Origin: Cognatilysobacter bugurensis
Lineage (GTDB): Bacteria > Pseudomonadota > Gammaproteobacteria > Xanthomonadales > Xanthomonadaceae
Length of the DNA: 64,000 bases
Direction: 5' to 3'
Assembly: GCF_014652095.1 (NCBI RefSeq)
Contig: NZ_BMYD01000001.1
Span: 1,341,466-1,405,465 of the forward strand
The position numbers and the translations under genes were made by a program. Under the pieces are notes generated by a model. It made no database searches, was not told the origin of the DNA, and saw only the letters and a list, made by a program, of their open reading frames with translations. This document shows positions 9,979 through 19,733 of this stretch, piece by piece (position 1 is the stretch's first letter; every line of letters starts with the position of its first letter).

Positions 9979-10487
9979 CGACGCGGGTCGTCGTTCGCGC
10001 AGACGTCTTCGGTCTGCCGTGCACGGAAGGCATCGAGCGCGGCGCCGATGGCGGGCTGTTCCGCGGCCAGCATCGCCGCGGCAAACAGCGCAGCGTTGGC
10101 GGCACCGGCCTGGCCGATCGCGAACGTCGCTACGGGGATACCGGCCGGCATCTGCACGATGGAAAGCAATGAGTCGAGACCGTTCAACGCCCGGCTCTGC
10201 ACGGGCACGCCGAGCACCGGCACGGCGGTCTTCGCTGCGAGCATGCCGGGCAGGTGCGCTGCACCGCCCGCGCCGGCAATGATCGCGCGCAAGCCGCGCG
10301 ATGCGGCCGAGGCAGCATATTCGAACAGCACGTCGGGCGTGCGATGCGCGGATACGACCCGCACTTCGTGCGGCACGCCCAGCGCCTCGAGGCGGGTGGC
10401 GGCGTGCTGCATAGTCTCCCAGTCGGAGCGTGAACCCATCACGATGCCGACCAGCGGCGCCGGCGAAGCCGGTTGCGGAACTGACAT
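9975..10487 (-). CDS. purE: N5-carboxyaminoimidazole ribonucleotide mutase
   Basis: 170-aa class I PurE mutase converting N5-CAIR to CAIR. The signature [14 protein letters not shown] is near the N-terminus, followed by SAHRTPD and [12 protein letters not shown], which bind the phosphate and aminoimidazole. First gene of a two-gene purE-purK operon on the minus strand. A longer in-frame extension upstream runs over the divergent Trm112 gene and is rejected. Confidence 0.96.
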   Translation of the reverse strand: MSVPQPASPAPLVGIVMGSRSDWETMQHAATRLEALGVPHEVRVVSAHRTPDVLFEYAASAASRGLRAIIAGAGGAAHLPGMLAAKTAVPVLGVPVQSRALNGLDSLLSIVQMPAGIPVATFAIGQAGAANAALFAAAMLAAEQPAIGAALDAFRARQTEDVCANDDPRR

Positions 10488-10544
10488 TGGTCCTGCCCCG
10501 AGGCAAAGCCGTATTCTAGCGCCTCGTCCCCGCCGCGCTTGCCC

Positions 10545-10814
10545 ATGGACCGCAAACTGCTCGACCTGCTCGTCTGCCCCGCTTCGCGGCAACCGCTGTT
10601 GCCGCTCGACACCCGGGGCCTTCAAAGCCTCAACACGGCGATCGCCCATGGCGACGTGGTGCGCGGTGACGGCTCCCCGCAACAGGAGCCGTTGCGCGAA
10701 GCGCTGGTCACCCGTGATCGCAAGCGCGTGTACCGCGTCGACGACGGCATCCCGGTGTTGCTCGTCGAGGACGGCATCGCAACCGCCCAGGTTGCGGACT
10801 TTCCGGCCCCATGA
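10545..10814 (+). CDS. Trm112 family protein (YcaR-like)
   Basis: Small Trm112-like protein of 89 aa. The N-terminus [20 protein letters not shown] is typical of the YcaR/Trm112 family, and the C-terminal [17 protein letters not shown] matches as well. The classical CPxC zinc pair is reduced to CPAS, which is common in bacterial members. Probably an activator or partner of a methyltransferase, by analogy with yeast Trm112. The last codons overlap the nadC start (ATGA). Confidence 0.88.
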   Translation: MDRKLLDLLVCPASRQPLLPLDTRGLQSLNTAIAHGDVVRGDGSPQQEPLREALVTRDRKRVYRVDDGIPVLLVEDGIATAQVADFPAP

Positions 10815-11677
10815 GCACGCGACTCAGCGACGCGGTGACGCCACCGGACCCGGAGGTCGTCGCGGCCGATGTCGCTCGTGCACTCGCGGAGGATGTCGGC
10901 GACGGCGACGTCACGGCAGCGCTGTTGCCGGACACGGACGACGATGCCTACCTGCTGTGCAAGGAAGACGCGATCGTCTGCGGTCGGCCGTGGTTCGAGG
11001 CCTGCCACCGCGCGCTGGATCCGGACGTCAAGATCGACTGGCACGTCGGCGAGGGCGATCGCGTCGCGCCCCGCACCGTGCTCGCCACGCTGCGCGGTCG
11101 CGCTCGCTCTCTCGTAACGGCCGAGCGCGCGTCGCTCAACTTCATGCAGACACTGTCGGCAACCGCGACCGCGACCGCCGCGTACGTTAATGCCGTGCGC
11201 GGAACGCGCGCGCGCATCCTCGACACCCGCAAGACGATTCCGGGGCTGCGTCACGCGCAGAAATACGCGGTGCGGGTCGGCGGCGGCACGAACCACCGGA
11301 TTGGCCTGTTCGACGCGGTCATGCTCAAGGAAAACCACGTACGCGCAGCCGGCTCGATCCGCGACGCGATTCGCGCCGCGCGTGCGACGCAACCCTCGCT
11401 GCCGCTGATCGTCGAGGTGGAAACGCTTGCGGAACTCGAAGACGCGCTGGCCGAAAGCTGCGACCGCATCCTGATCGACGATTTCGATGCCGCGACGCGC
11501 CGTGAAGCAGTGCGCGTTGCGAACGGGCGCATTCCGCTGGAGGTGTCCGGCGGGGTCGACCTCGACACCGTTCGCGCGATCGCGGAGGACGGCGTCGACT
11601 GCATCTCGATCGGCGGACTGACCAAGCACGTCCGCGCCATCGATCTTTCGCTCAAGCTCGGGCCTGCGCCGCACTGA
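10811..11677 (+). CDS. nadC: Nicotinate-nucleotide pyrophosphorylase (carboxylating)
   Basis: 288-aa quinolinate phosphoribosyltransferase forming nicotinate mononucleotide from quinolinate and PRPP in NAD synthesis. Family motifs seen in order are [49 protein letters not shown] and [19 protein letters not shown], with [16 protein letters not shown] and ISIGGLTKH near the end. Length is normal. Translationally coupled to the Trm112 gene. Confidence 0.97.
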   Translation: MSTRLSDAVTPPDPEVVAADVARALAEDVGDGDVTAALLPDTDDDAYLLCKEDAIVCGRPWFEACHRALDPDVKIDWHVGEGDRVAPRTVLATLRGRARSLVTAERASLNFMQTLSATATATAAYVNAVRGTRARILDTRKTIPGLRHAQKYAVRVGGGTNHRIGLFDAVMLKENHVRAAGSIRDAIRAARATQPSLPLIVEVETLAELEDALAESCDRILIDDFDAATRREAVRVANGRIPLEVSGGVDLDTVRAIAEDGVDCISIGGLTKHVRAIDLSLKLGPAPH

Positions 11678-11690
11678 GCGGCGCCGAGCA

Positions 11691-12482
11691 CTACGCGAAC
11701 GCGCGCGCCAGCAGGAACACCGCGGCCGCTGCGACCAGCACCCCGGCCGCCGCGATCGTCTGGCGCCGGGAGGGCCGACGCCGCGGCGTGCCCTCGTTTG
11801 CCGCGTCCGACAGGATCGACTCGCCCGCCGACACGGCGGCGAGGCGGAAGCGAAGCGTGTCGAACATGAGCTCGTCGCCGACCCGCGCCTCACCGAAGAG
11901 CACGCGCTTGCCGTTGATGAAGCTGCCGTTCGTGGAACCGAGGTCCTCGAGCTGCACGCCCTCGGCGGTGGGCAACAACCGCGCATGCATGCGCGAGATT
12001 CCCGACTCGTCGAGGCGCAACGTGCACTCGGGGGCCCGCCCCACTACGGTCGTGTTCGCCAATGGGTGGCTGCGGCCAAACCCCGCGCCCGAGACCGTGC
12101 GCAGCACGTAGCGCGGCAGGGCCGCGTGCACGGCGGTCACGCCGGCGCCGTCATTCATGGCCACCGCGGCGCTGCCGATGCGGGAGGCCACCGCGCTGAC
12201 GGCTTCGACCGACGCAAGCCTGGCCTGCACATTGTCGAACGCGACCGTGTCCCCGCGACGCAGCGCGATGATCCCCGCCACAGGCCGGCCGTTCACACTG
12301 ACCGAGGCGCCGGGCGGCACCTCGAGGGTGACGCCGCTCGCGGTGACATGCAGTTGGCAGTGCTGGGGCATCACGCCGGGGCGATCGAGCACGATGTTCG
12401 CGTTGGGGTCCGAACCGATGCGATTCACACCCTCGCCCAGCAGCACCTGCGGGTGCTCGCCTCCGGGAAACACCAGTTTCAT
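11691..12482 (-). CDS. Protein with two FHA domains and a C-terminal membrane anchor
   Basis: 263 aa. Two forkhead-associated domains are visible. The first is weak, at about residues 15-85 (RIGSDPNANIVL, MPQHCQLHV, VNGRPV). The second is canonical, at about 145-205 (VVGRAPECTLRLDE, SRMHARL, DLGSTNGSFINGKRV). A basic stretch RRRPSRRQ and one hydrophobic helix (TIAAAGVLVAAAAVFLLARAFA region) end the protein, with the FHA part expected in the cytosol. FHA domains bind phosphothreonine; no kinase or phosphatase is adjacent. Convergent with nadC. Confidence 0.85.
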   Translation of the reverse strand: MKLVFPGGEHPQVLLGEGVNRIGSDPNANIVLDRPGVMPQHCQLHVTASGVTLEVPPGASVSVNGRPVAGIIALRRGDTVAFDNVQARLASVEAVSAVASRIGSAAVAMNDGAGVTAVHAALPRYVLRTVSGAGFGRSHPLANTTVVGRAPECTLRLDESGISRMHARLLPTAEGVQLEDLGSTNGSFINGKRVLFGEARVGDELMFDTLRFRLAAVSAGESILSDAANEGTPRRRPSRRQTIAAAGVLVAAAAVFLLARAFA

Positions 12483-12555
12483 GCGGACCCCTCGTGGATC
12501 GTGCGATTACGATTGACTCTTGCGGCCGACGCCGCGCGCCGCCACCTTACCGGAC

Positions 12556-12879
12556 ATGCCGACGCTAGTTCTACTGATGATTCTCGGCGCTGCAGCCTTC
12601 GGGTTCTGGAGCGCCGGCCGCGCCGCCGCCGAACGCGCGGAGGCGCTCGGGCGCGACGCCTGTCGCGCCGCGGGCGTTCAATGGCTCGATCAGAGCGTGC
12701 ACGAGATCCGCGTCCGGCTGTGCCGCCGCGACAACGGCTGGCTGGGGCTCGAGCGGACGTTCCGTTTCGACTACTCGCACCGCGGTGACGACCGACAGTC
12801 GGGGCGGCTCGTACTGCGCGACGGCCGGCTGGTGTCGTTCACGGGGCCCGTCAGCGCCCACGTCGCGCAACTGCGTTAA
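12556..12879 (+). CDS. DUF3301 family protein
   Basis: 107-aa small protein with one N-terminal hydrophobic helix (LVLLMILGAAAFGFW) followed by a soluble part containing WLDQSVHEIRVRLCRR and FRFDYSHRGDDR, as in the gammaproteobacterial DUF3301 family of unknown function. The ATG at 12556 is preferred over the in-frame codon at 12520. Its position next to sspB is common in related genomes. Confidence 0.8.
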   Translation: MPTLVLLMILGAAAFGFWSAGRAAAERAEALGRDACRAAGVQWLDQSVHEIRVRLCRRDNGWLGLERTFRFDYSHRGDDRQSGRLVLRDGRLVSFTGPVSAHVAQLR

Positions 12880-12986
12880 GCGGTCGGGTCTGGAGTGAGA
12901 CGTCGCCGCGAGAGCAGCCGTGACCCGCGCGCGACGGAGCTCACGTGGCTGCCACCATCACGGGAGCGCAGCGCGTCGGGATGCCG

Positions 12987-13454
12987 TTACTTGACGACGC
13001 GCAGGTGCCCTGAACGACGCGGGGACGGGCGGTCCGGGCCGTCGTCGTCACCCTCCGGGTCGGTGGGCACGGCCGCAAGGGTCACGACGGGCTCCTCCGT
13101 GTCGGGCTCCTGCTCCTCGGTGGGCAGTCCGTCGTCCGGCAGCGCCATGCCCTGCCCGGTTTCACGCGCGTAGATCGCGAGCACGGCGGAGACAGGGACC
13201 GAGACGGGATGGCTCACGCCGCCGAACCGGGCGCTGAAGCTGATCGCGTCGTTGCCCATCTCCAGATGGGAGACCGCGCGCTCAGCGATATTCAGCACGA
13301 CACGGTCGTCCTTCACCGACTGCATCGGCACCTGCACGCCGGCGCGCGATGCATCGACAAGCAGATGCGGCGTCATCCCGTTGTCGGCAATCCATTCGTA
13401 CAGCGCCCGCAGCAGGTACGGGCGGTGGCTCGTCATTGGCATCGACTCGGTCAT
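12987..13454 (-). CDS. sspB: ClpXP protease specificity-enhancing factor SspB
   Basis: 155-aa adaptor that brings ssrA-tagged and other substrates to ClpXP. The N-terminal domain has the typical SHRPYLLRALYEWIADNGMTPHLLVDA start and the strand RVVLNIAERAVSHLEMG with FSARFGG, which forms the tag-binding groove. The tail is acidic and disordered and ends in the basic-hydrophobic HLRVVK, the ClpX-docking motif. Directly downstream of sspA on the same strand. Confidence 0.94.
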   Translation of the reverse strand: MTESMPMTSHRPYLLRALYEWIADNGMTPHLLVDASRAGVQVPMQSVKDDRVVLNIAERAVSHLEMGNDAISFSARFGGVSHPVSVPVSAVLAIYARETGQGMALPDDGLPTEEQEPDTEEPVVTLAAVPTDPEGDDDGPDRPSPRRSGHLRVVK

Positions 13455-13485
13455 GGCCGCAGTGTAGCTGTCGGTGCGCGGCCGG

Positions 13486-14121
13486 TCAGGCCGGCAGTTC
13501 GCGCAGCTTGCGCTCCTGCTCGGTCAGGCTTCGTGCAAACCCGGGGTTCCGGAAGATGCGATTGCCGTAGTCCTCGATCGCCTTGCCGTCCTTCGGCAAC
13601 GCCACGCCGAGCGCCGGCAGGCGCCAGATGATCGGGGCCATCGCGCAGTCGGCCAGGCTCATCTCGGGGTTGAGGAAGAACTTGTAGGCCTTGAACAGCG
13701 GCACCGACGCGGTGAGCAGCTCTTTGAGCCGCTTGCGCCCGGCCTCGGCCTGCGCCTTGTTGCCGAGCTGGATCGCCTGCACCTGCGGCACCCAGTCGTG
13801 CTCGAGGCGCAGCGTCGCCAGCCGCAGGCGGGCACGCGAAAGCGGGTCGACCGGCATCAGAGGCGGATGCGGGTAGCGCTCGTCGAGGTATTCGCTGACA
13901 ACGCTCGCGGCGTAGAGCACCAGGTCGCGCTCGACGAGCGTGGGGACCGAGTGGTACGGGTTGAGGTCGATGAGGTCTTCAGGCGGGTTCTGCGGATCGA
14001 CCGGCGCCAAGTCGTAGCTCACGCCTTTGGCGGCCAGCACCAACCGCACCCGATGACACAGGACGCAGTCGGTGGAAGAGAACAGGGTCAGGGCATTACG
14101 CATACGCAGGCTCGCCGCCAT
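13486..14121 (-). CDS. sspA: Stringent starvation protein A (GST-fold regulator)
   Basis: 211-aa glutathione-transferase-fold protein that binds RNA polymerase in E. coli and affects stationary-phase and stress transcription. A thioredoxin-like N-terminal domain (LFSSTDCVLCHRVRLVLAAKG, DLNPYHSVPTLVERD) is followed by a helical domain. Organised as sspA-sspB with a 31-bp gap, downstream of the bc1 genes as in many gamma- and betaproteobacteria. Confidence 0.93.
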   Translation of the reverse strand: MAASLRMRNALTLFSSTDCVLCHRVRLVLAAKGVSYDLAPVDPQNPPEDLIDLNPYHSVPTLVERDLVLYAASVVSEYLDERYPHPPLMPVDPLSRARLRLATLRLEHDWVPQVQAIQLGNKAQAEAGRKRLKELLTASVPLFKAYKFFLNPEMSLADCAMAPIIWRLPALGVALPKDGKAIEDYGNRIFRNPGFARSLTEQERKLRELPA

Positions 14122-14245
14122 ATCGACCTCGCTGGCAGAACCGGAATCCGCCGGTCTTCGACGCCGAACGCACGCTGCGATCGGTCGTCACGGCCCGAGC
14201 TGTGACCCGCGTGGAGGCCGCGCAGCATCTGCCACGCGGACCGCA

Positions 14246-14269
14246 CACGGGCGCCCGAAGGCGCCCGTG
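14246..14269 (-). terminator. Terminator-like hairpin after petC
   Basis: Perfect 10-bp GC-rich inverted repeat with a CGAA loop, 14 bp past the petC stop. There is no long T tract, so it may be an imperfect intrinsic terminator or an RNA-stabilising hairpin separating petABC from sspAB. Confidence 0.55.
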
Positions 14270-14282
14270 CAACGCGAGCCGG

Positions 14283-15047
14283 TCAGTGCACGTCGCGCCA
14301 GTATTCCTTCTTCAGGAGCCAGGCGAGGAACGTGAACATCGCCAGGAACAGCACGACCCAAACGCCGAGGCTCTGGCGCTTGAGCGCGGCGGGCTCGCCG
14401 GCGTACTCGAGAAATGCGGTGATATCGCGCACGAGCTGGTTGAACTCGGCGTTGGGAAGCGTGCCGGCCTGCATAACCTTGAGGTCGACGACCTGACGCT
14501 CGCCCGTTGCGGGATCGGCAGCGCCGTACTCGGCACGCTGCGAACCCTGCTGCTGCCAAAGCGGGTTAGGCATCGACACGTTTGGGTACAGCGTGTTGTT
14601 CCAGCCCAGCGGGCGCGACTCGTCGAGGTAGAACGACTTGAGGTAGGTGTACACCCAATCGCTCCCCCGCACCCGAGAGATCAGGCTCAGGTCCGGCGGC
14701 ATCTTGCCGAACCAGCGCGTCGCATCTTCTTCGTTCATCGAGACATGGATCTGCTCGCCGAACTTCGCGCCGGTGAAGTTGAGGTTCTCCATGACCTCGT
14801 CTTCGCTCAGGCCGAGGTCCTCGGCCATCCGCGAGTATCGCAGGTACTTCAGCGAATGGCAGCCCGAGCAGTAGTTCATGTACGCCTGGGCGCCGCGCTG
14901 CAGCGAGGCGCGATCGCCGAGGGCCACGCCGGCCTGCTCCAGCTCGACGCCGGAGGAAGCGGCGAACGCAGACGCCGAGACCAGCAGACCTGCGACAACG
15001 GTGGCGATCTTGTGCAATGCGCGCATCGGGAAGGCTTTGTCAGTCAT
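14283..15047 (-). CDS. petC: Cytochrome c1 subunit of the bc1 complex
   Basis: 254-aa membrane-anchored cytochrome c1 of respiratory complex III, passing electrons from the Rieske protein to soluble cytochrome c. A signal peptide ends near ASAFAAS. The haem motif CSGCH is followed by SLKYLRYSRMAED, and a C-terminal hydrophobic helix plus LLKKEYWRDVH anchors it. The start overlaps the end of petB by 8 bp, indicating tight coupling within petABC. Confidence 0.96.
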   Translation of the reverse strand: MTDKAFPMRALHKIATVVAGLLVSASAFAASSGVELEQAGVALGDRASLQRGAQAYMNYCSGCHSLKYLRYSRMAEDLGLSEDEVMENLNFTGAKFGEQIHVSMNEEDATRWFGKMPPDLSLISRVRGSDWVYTYLKSFYLDESRPLGWNNTLYPNVSMPNPLWQQQGSQRAEYGAADPATGERQVVDLKVMQAGTLPNAEFNQLVRDITAFLEYAGEPAALKRQSLGVWVVLFLAMFTFLAWLLKKEYWRDVH

Positions 15048-16329
15048 GCGTCGTCACCCGCTCCGGGACCGGCTTGGTCCGGTCGATCCGGGTCCAGAAC
15101 GGCATGGTGATGAAGAAGGCGAAGTAGAGGAACGTCAGCACGCGGCCGATGATCGTTTCCACCGGGTCCGTGCCCGGGCCGGCGCCGATCTTGCCGAGCC
15201 ACACGAAGCTGACCACGAGCAGCGCCAGCATTGCCTTGGTGATCGGACCGCGGTAACGGTGCGAGCGCACCTTCGACTTGTCGAGCCACGGCACCGCGAA
15301 CAGGATCGCGATTGCAGCGAACATGACGATGACACCGCCGAGCTTGTTCGGAATCACGCGGAGCATCGCGTAGTACGGCGTGTAGTACCAGACCGGCTTG
15401 ATGTGCTCGGGCGTCACGAGGCGGTTGGCCTCGGTGAAGTTGTCGTGCTCGAGGAACCAGCCGCCAAACGCCGGGGTGAAGAAGATGATGAACGCAGCCA
15501 GGGTCAGGAAGAAGCCGACGCCGAACAGGTCCTTCATCGTGTAGTACGGATGGAACGGGATGCCATCCGTCGGCGCCGTCGGCGACCAGCGATTGCCCTT
15601 CGGACCGTACTTGATGTCCACGCCGTCGGGATTGTTGGACCCGACTTCATGCAGCGCACCCAAGTGCAGCACGACGAGCAGCAGCAGCACGAGCGGCAGC
15701 GCGATGACGTGCAGCGCGAAGAAGCGGCCGAGAGTCGCGTCACCGGGCAGATAGTCGCCCATGATCCATTCGGTCAGGCCGTTGCCGATGACCGGGATCG
15801 CGCCGAACAGCGAGATGATGACCTTCGCACCCCAGAACGACATCTGGCCCCACGGCAGCACGTAGCCCATGAACGCCTCGGCCATCAGCACGAGGTAGAT
15901 GAGCATGCCGAGGACCCACACGAGTTCGCGCGGCTTCTGGTACGAGCCGTACATCAGGCCGCGGAACATGTGCAGGTAGACGACGATGAAAAACAGCGAG
16001 GCGCCGGTGCTGTGCATGTACCGGATCAGCCAGCCCCACTCCACGTCGCGCATGATGTACTCGACCGACGCGAATGCCTCCGCGGCGCTCGGCTTGAAGT
16101 GCATCGTGAGGAAGATGCCGGTCACGATCTGGTTGACGAGCACCAGCATCGCGAGCGAGCCGAAGTAGTACCAGACGTTGAAGTTCTTCGGAGCGAAGTA
16201 CTCCGACATGTGCTTCTTGTACGCCGGCAACACGCCCGGTGCGCGGTCGTGCACCCAGTTGAGCACGCCGTTGATGAGCCCGGTCGCGGCGTCGTTCGGC
16301 GCCTGACGCTTGTCGTTCGCAGTGGCCAT
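15040..16329 (-). CDS. petB: Cytochrome b subunit of the bc1 complex
   Basis: 429-aa integral membrane subunit of complex III carrying the two b haems and both quinone sites. Features include GIFLTMHFKPSAAEAF, the Qo-site segment GYVLPWGQMSFWGA and the PEHIKPVWYYTPYYAMLR region of the C-terminal part. Eight hydrophobic helices are expected from the length. Middle gene of the petA-petB-petC operon, 3 bp after petA. Confidence 0.97.
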   Translation of the reverse strand: MATANDKRQAPNDAATGLINGVLNWVHDRAPGVLPAYKKHMSEYFAPKNFNVWYYFGSLAMLVLVNQIVTGIFLTMHFKPSAAEAFASVEYIMRDVEWGWLIRYMHSTGASLFFIVVYLHMFRGLMYGSYQKPRELVWVLGMLIYLVLMAEAFMGYVLPWGQMSFWGAKVIISLFGAIPVIGNGLTEWIMGDYLPGDATLGRFFALHVIALPLVLLLLVVLHLGALHEVGSNNPDGVDIKYGPKGNRWSPTAPTDGIPFHPYYTMKDLFGVGFFLTLAAFIIFFTPAFGGWFLEHDNFTEANRLVTPEHIKPVWYYTPYYAMLRVIPNKLGGVIVMFAAIAILFAVPWLDKSKVRSHRYRGPITKAMLALLVVSFVWLGKIGAGPGTDPVETIIGRVLTFLYFAFFITMPFWTRIDRTKPVPERVTTHD

Positions 16330-16332
16330 GGC

Positions 16333-16956
16333 TTACGCGGCTCCCTGGGGGTCAACACCGATCACGAGCGTCGTGTCGTTCTCGTAGTGGTGCGGCGGCA
16401 CGACCAGATTGGTCGGAGCGGGAACGCCTTCGTAGACGCGTCCGGCCATGTCGAACTTCGACTTGTGGCAGGGGCAGAAGTACCCACCCTTCCAGTTCGG
16501 ATCGAAGGGCTCGGGGCGAATTTCCGCCTTCATTTCCGGTGCGCAACCCAAGTGCGTGCACAGCCCGACGAGCACCGAGATCTCGGGCTTGAGCGAACGT
16601 CCGGCATTGGCGGCGTACTGCGGCTGCTGGTCGGGATTCTGCGAATCCGGATCGCGGAGCTGGTCGTTGAGCGTCGGCAGTGCCTTGAGCACGGCAGCCG
16701 AACGACGCACGACCCAGATTGGCTGTCCGCGCCATTCGAAAACCAGGCGCTGGCCTTCGCCTAGCGCGCTGATGTCGGCAATCACCGGTGCGCCTGCCAG
16801 CTTCGCTCGCGCGCTGGGATTCCAGGACTTGATGAACGGAACCGCGACAAAACCCGCGCCGACCGCGCCCACGACCGCGGTGGTCGCGGTGAGAAAGCGT
16901 CGGCGACCGGCATTCACGGGTTGGTTGCTAGGATCGTTGATCCCTTGGTTGGCCAT
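16333..16956 (-). CDS. petA: Rieske iron-sulfur subunit of the bc1 complex
   Basis: 207-aa Rieske protein. A Tat-type N-terminus (GRRRFLTATTAVVGAVGAGF) also serves as the membrane anchor. The [2Fe-2S] ligands are in CTHLGCAP and CPCHKSKFD. The ATG at 16956 is chosen over the in-frame 16983 because it gives the family's usual short lead to the RRR motif. First gene of petABC; it takes electrons from ubiquinol and passes them to cytochrome c1. Confidence 0.96.
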   Translation of the reverse strand: MANQGINDPSNQPVNAGRRRFLTATTAVVGAVGAGFVAVPFIKSWNPSARAKLAGAPVIADISALGEGQRLVFEWRGQPIWVVRRSAAVLKALPTLNDQLRDPDSQNPDQQPQYAANAGRSLKPEISVLVGLCTHLGCAPEMKAEIRPEPFDPNWKGGYFCPCHKSKFDMAGRVYEGVPAPTNLVVPPHHYENDTTLVIGVDPQGAA

Positions 16957-17088
16957 CCGGCACTCCGCAAAGCTCTGTAGCAACGATACGACGCAGCCGC
17001 CCAGGCGACAGCGCGGCTCAAAGGCGGGAGAGTGTAACGGAAGGGTTAAGGGGCCGACAATCCGCGAGCAGGCGGATCACGTCGATCG

Positions 17089-18012
17089 TCAGCGCACGAC
17101 AGGCGTCGAGCGGTAACGTTCGGCAAGTTGCGCCACGCGGACCACGTAGCGCTGTGTCTCGCTGTAGGGCGGCACGCCCTTGTACTTGTCGACGGCCCCT
17201 TCGCCGGCGTTGTAGCCGGCGGCTGCGAGCGTCAGGTCGCCGTTGAAGCGCTTGAGCAGCCAAGCGAGGTACTGCACACCGCCGCGGATGTTCTGCGCGG
17301 CGTCGAACGGGTTGGAGACACCGAAACGCCGGGCAGTCGCCGGCATCAGCTGCATCAGGCCCTGCGCGCCGACGCGCGACAGCGCGTTCGGGTTGTAGGC
17401 CGACTCGGCATGGATGATCGCGCGGACGACGGCCTCGTCGACGCCAAACTGCGCCGCTGCGGCCGCGATCTCGTCACGGAAGGCGTCGGTATTGAGGCGG
17501 ACCTTCCCGAAATTGACGCCCGGACGCGCGGAGCAGGCGTAGCAGGTCTCCATGAAGCTGTAACGGATCGTCCGCACTGCGGACGCGTGCGCGAGGTTCT
17601 TGGGTCGCTTGCTCGAGTAGTGGCGGACGCCGTCCTGCATGTACGAGTAGACCTCGCCCTGCACCAGGCGCGAACCGCCGCTGCGCGCGGGCGCACTGGC
17701 CAGTACGGTGCCCGGCGTCGCCCCACCCGCACCCGCGGCCGGGGCCGTCAACGTGCCAGACGCGGGAGAGCCCGCCACCGCGGCCTGAGCCGTCACAGCG
17801 CCGACGGCGGGCGCAGCCGGCAGGGGCGCCGCCGGCCGCGTACCGCGCTCAGGGCGGTACTGCCCGACCGCGGTGCAGTGGGCGCCCGCGACGCGCTTGC
17901 TCACATAGCTGCGGCTGCCGTCTTCCGCATCGCAGCGGTACACGGTGCCAGCCAATGCGGGCGTGCTGCCGAGCAGGCAGGCGAGTGCAAGCGTCGTGAA
18001 TCTCCCCTTCAT
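17089..18012 (-). CDS. Secreted lytic transglycosylase (DUF4124 plus SLT domain)
   Basis: 307-aa exported murein hydrolase. Residues 1-22 form a signal peptide (MKGRFTTLALACLLGSTPALAG). A DUF4124-like module with YRCDAEDGSRSYVS follows, then a low-complexity Ala/Pro/Gly linker. The C-terminal SLT domain has the catalytic glutamate in AIIHAESAYNPNALSRVGAQ and the GLMQLMPATA and AAGYNAGEGAV motifs. It cleaves peptidoglycan glycan strands non-hydrolytically in the periplasm. Divergent from miaB. Confidence 0.92.
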   Translation of the reverse strand: MKGRFTTLALACLLGSTPALAGTVYRCDAEDGSRSYVSKRVAGAHCTAVGQYRPERGTRPAAPLPAAPAVGAVTAQAAVAGSPASGTLTAPAAGAGGATPGTVLASAPARSGGSRLVQGEVYSYMQDGVRHYSSKRPKNLAHASAVRTIRYSFMETCYACSARPGVNFGKVRLNTDAFRDEIAAAAAQFGVDEAVVRAIIHAESAYNPNALSRVGAQGLMQLMPATARRFGVSNPFDAAQNIRGGVQYLAWLLKRFNGDLTLAAAGYNAGEGAVDKYKGVPPYSETQRYVVRVAQLAERYRSTPVVR

Positions 18013-18152
18013 GGCGGCGAGTCTCCCCATTTGACCGGTACTTGCCAAGACATCCGTCGCAGAATCGCCAAACGGGACCGTTCGCAGCGGCGCCGGCGTT
18101 ACCATGACGGCCTTTCCGGCGCGGATTAACCGCCGCCCCTCCCGGACCCAAC

Positions 18153-19559
18153 ATGACGATCGAACTCGACCTCCTGCCCGCGGCGCCTGCCCAGGCCGAA
18201 CCTTCCCCGCCCGCGGCGACGCGCAAGCTGTTCATCGAGACCCACGGGTGCCAGATGAACGAGTACGACTCGGCGAAGATGGCCGACGTGCTCGCAGCGA
18301 GCGACGGCCTGGAATTGACGACGAAGGCCGAAGAGGCCGACGTCATCCTAGTCAACACCTGCTCAATCCGCGAAAAGGCCCAGGAAAAGGTATTCAGCCA
18401 GCTCGGTCGCTGGAAGCAGCACAAGCAGGGCGGCCGGCCGGTGATCATCGGCGTGGGCGGCTGCGTGGCGAGCCAGGAGGGCGAGGCGATCGTCAAGCGC
18501 GCGCCGTACGTGGACCTGGTGTTCGGCCCGCAGACGCTGCATCGCCTGCCCGAATTGATTCGCGCCCGACGCGAAACCGGCGTCCCGCAGGTCGACATCA
18601 GCTTCCCCGAGATCGAGAAGTTCGACCGCCTGCCCGAGCCGCGCGCGGAAGGGCCGAGCGCGTTCGTGTCGATCATGGAAGGCTGCAGCAAGTACTGCAG
18701 CTTCTGCGTGGTGCCCTACACGCGCGGCGAGGAAGTGAGCCGGCCGTTCGAAGACGTGCTCGTCGAAGTCGCGCAGCTGGCGGCCCAGGACGTGCGCGAG
18801 ATCAACCTGCTCGGGCAGAACGTCAACGCCTACCGTGGGCCGTACGGCGATGGCGAAGTGGCCGACCTCGGCCTGCTGATCCGCACGATCGCGCAGATCG
18901 AAGGCGTGGGTCGTATCCGGTTCACGACCTCGCACCCGCTCGAGTTCTCGGACTCGCTCGTCGAGGCATACCGCGACGTGCCGCAGCTTGCGAACTACCT
19001 GCACCTTCCGGTGCAGGCGGGCTCGGACCGTATCCTCTCGGCGATGAAGCGCGGCTACACGGCGTTGGAGTTCAAGCAGAAGATCCGCAAGCTCCGCGCG
19101 GTGCGACCGGACATTTCGATCAGCTCGGATTTCATCGTCGGTTTCCCAGGCGAAACCGAGGCGGACTTCGAGAAAACGATGAAGCTGATCGAGGACGTCG
19201 GCTTCGACCAGTCGTTCTCGTTCATCTACTCGCGTCGGCCGGGCACGCCGGCGGCCGACCTCGAAGACACGGTGTCGAGCGAGGAAAAGCACGCGCGCCT
19301 CGCGCGGCTGCAAGCGACGATCAACGCGAATGCGCGACGCATCTCCGAAACGATGGTCGGCAGCGTGCAGACGGTGCTGGTGGAAGGCCCGTCGAGGAAG
19401 GATCCGAACGAGCTCACCGGCAAGACCGAGAACATGCGCTCGGTGAACTTCCCCGGGCATCCGCGCCTCCGCGGTCAGTTCGTCGAGATCATGATCACCG
19501 AGGCGATGAGCAACTCGTTGCGCGGGCGCGTGGTCGGCACGGACGATACGGCCGGCTGA
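18153..19559 (+). CDS. miaB: tRNA-2-methylthio-N6-isopentenyladenosine synthase MiaB
   Basis: 468-aa radical-SAM methylthiotransferase modifying A37 of tRNAs that read UNN codons. N-terminal cluster ligands are C33 ([10 protein letters not shown]), C70 (VNTCSIRE) and C104 (GGCVAS). The radical-SAM motif CxxxCxxC is C178/C182/C185 in [22 protein letters not shown] domain forms the C-terminus. Length is normal. In many gammaproteobacteria miaB directly precedes phoH-ybeY-corC; here a convergent amidohydrolase gene has come between. Confidence 0.97.
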   Translation: MTIELDLLPAAPAQAEPSPPAATRKLFIETHGCQMNEYDSAKMADVLAASDGLELTTKAEEADVILVNTCSIREKAQEKVFSQLGRWKQHKQGGRPVIIGVGGCVASQEGEAIVKRAPYVDLVFGPQTLHRLPELIRARRETGVPQVDISFPEIEKFDRLPEPRAEGPSAFVSIMEGCSKYCSFCVVPYTRGEEVSRPFEDVLVEVAQLAAQDVREINLLGQNVNAYRGPYGDGEVADLGLLIRTIAQIEGVGRIRFTTSHPLEFSDSLVEAYRDVPQLANYLHLPVQAGSDRILSAMKRGYTALEFKQKIRKLRAVRPDISISSDFIVGFPGETEADFEKTMKLIEDVGFDQSFSFIYSRRPGTPAADLEDTVSSEEKHARLARLQATINANARRISETMVGSVQTVLVEGPSRKDPNELTGKTENMRSVNFPGHPRLRGQFVEIMITEAMSNSLRGRVVGTDDTAG

Positions 19560-19733
19560 TCCCCCGCCCGACCCGTGGCGCAGGGCGCCGGCATCGGAGT
19601 CACTGCATCACGACGGCCGGCAAGCACGCCGGCCGGCGCCGGAGCGCCCGGGCACCGTGGGCGTCGGACAGTTGCGGACCGACGCATGCGCTTCGCGAAT
19701 CCGCGCGGCGCCGACGCGGCTTACCGCGTCGCA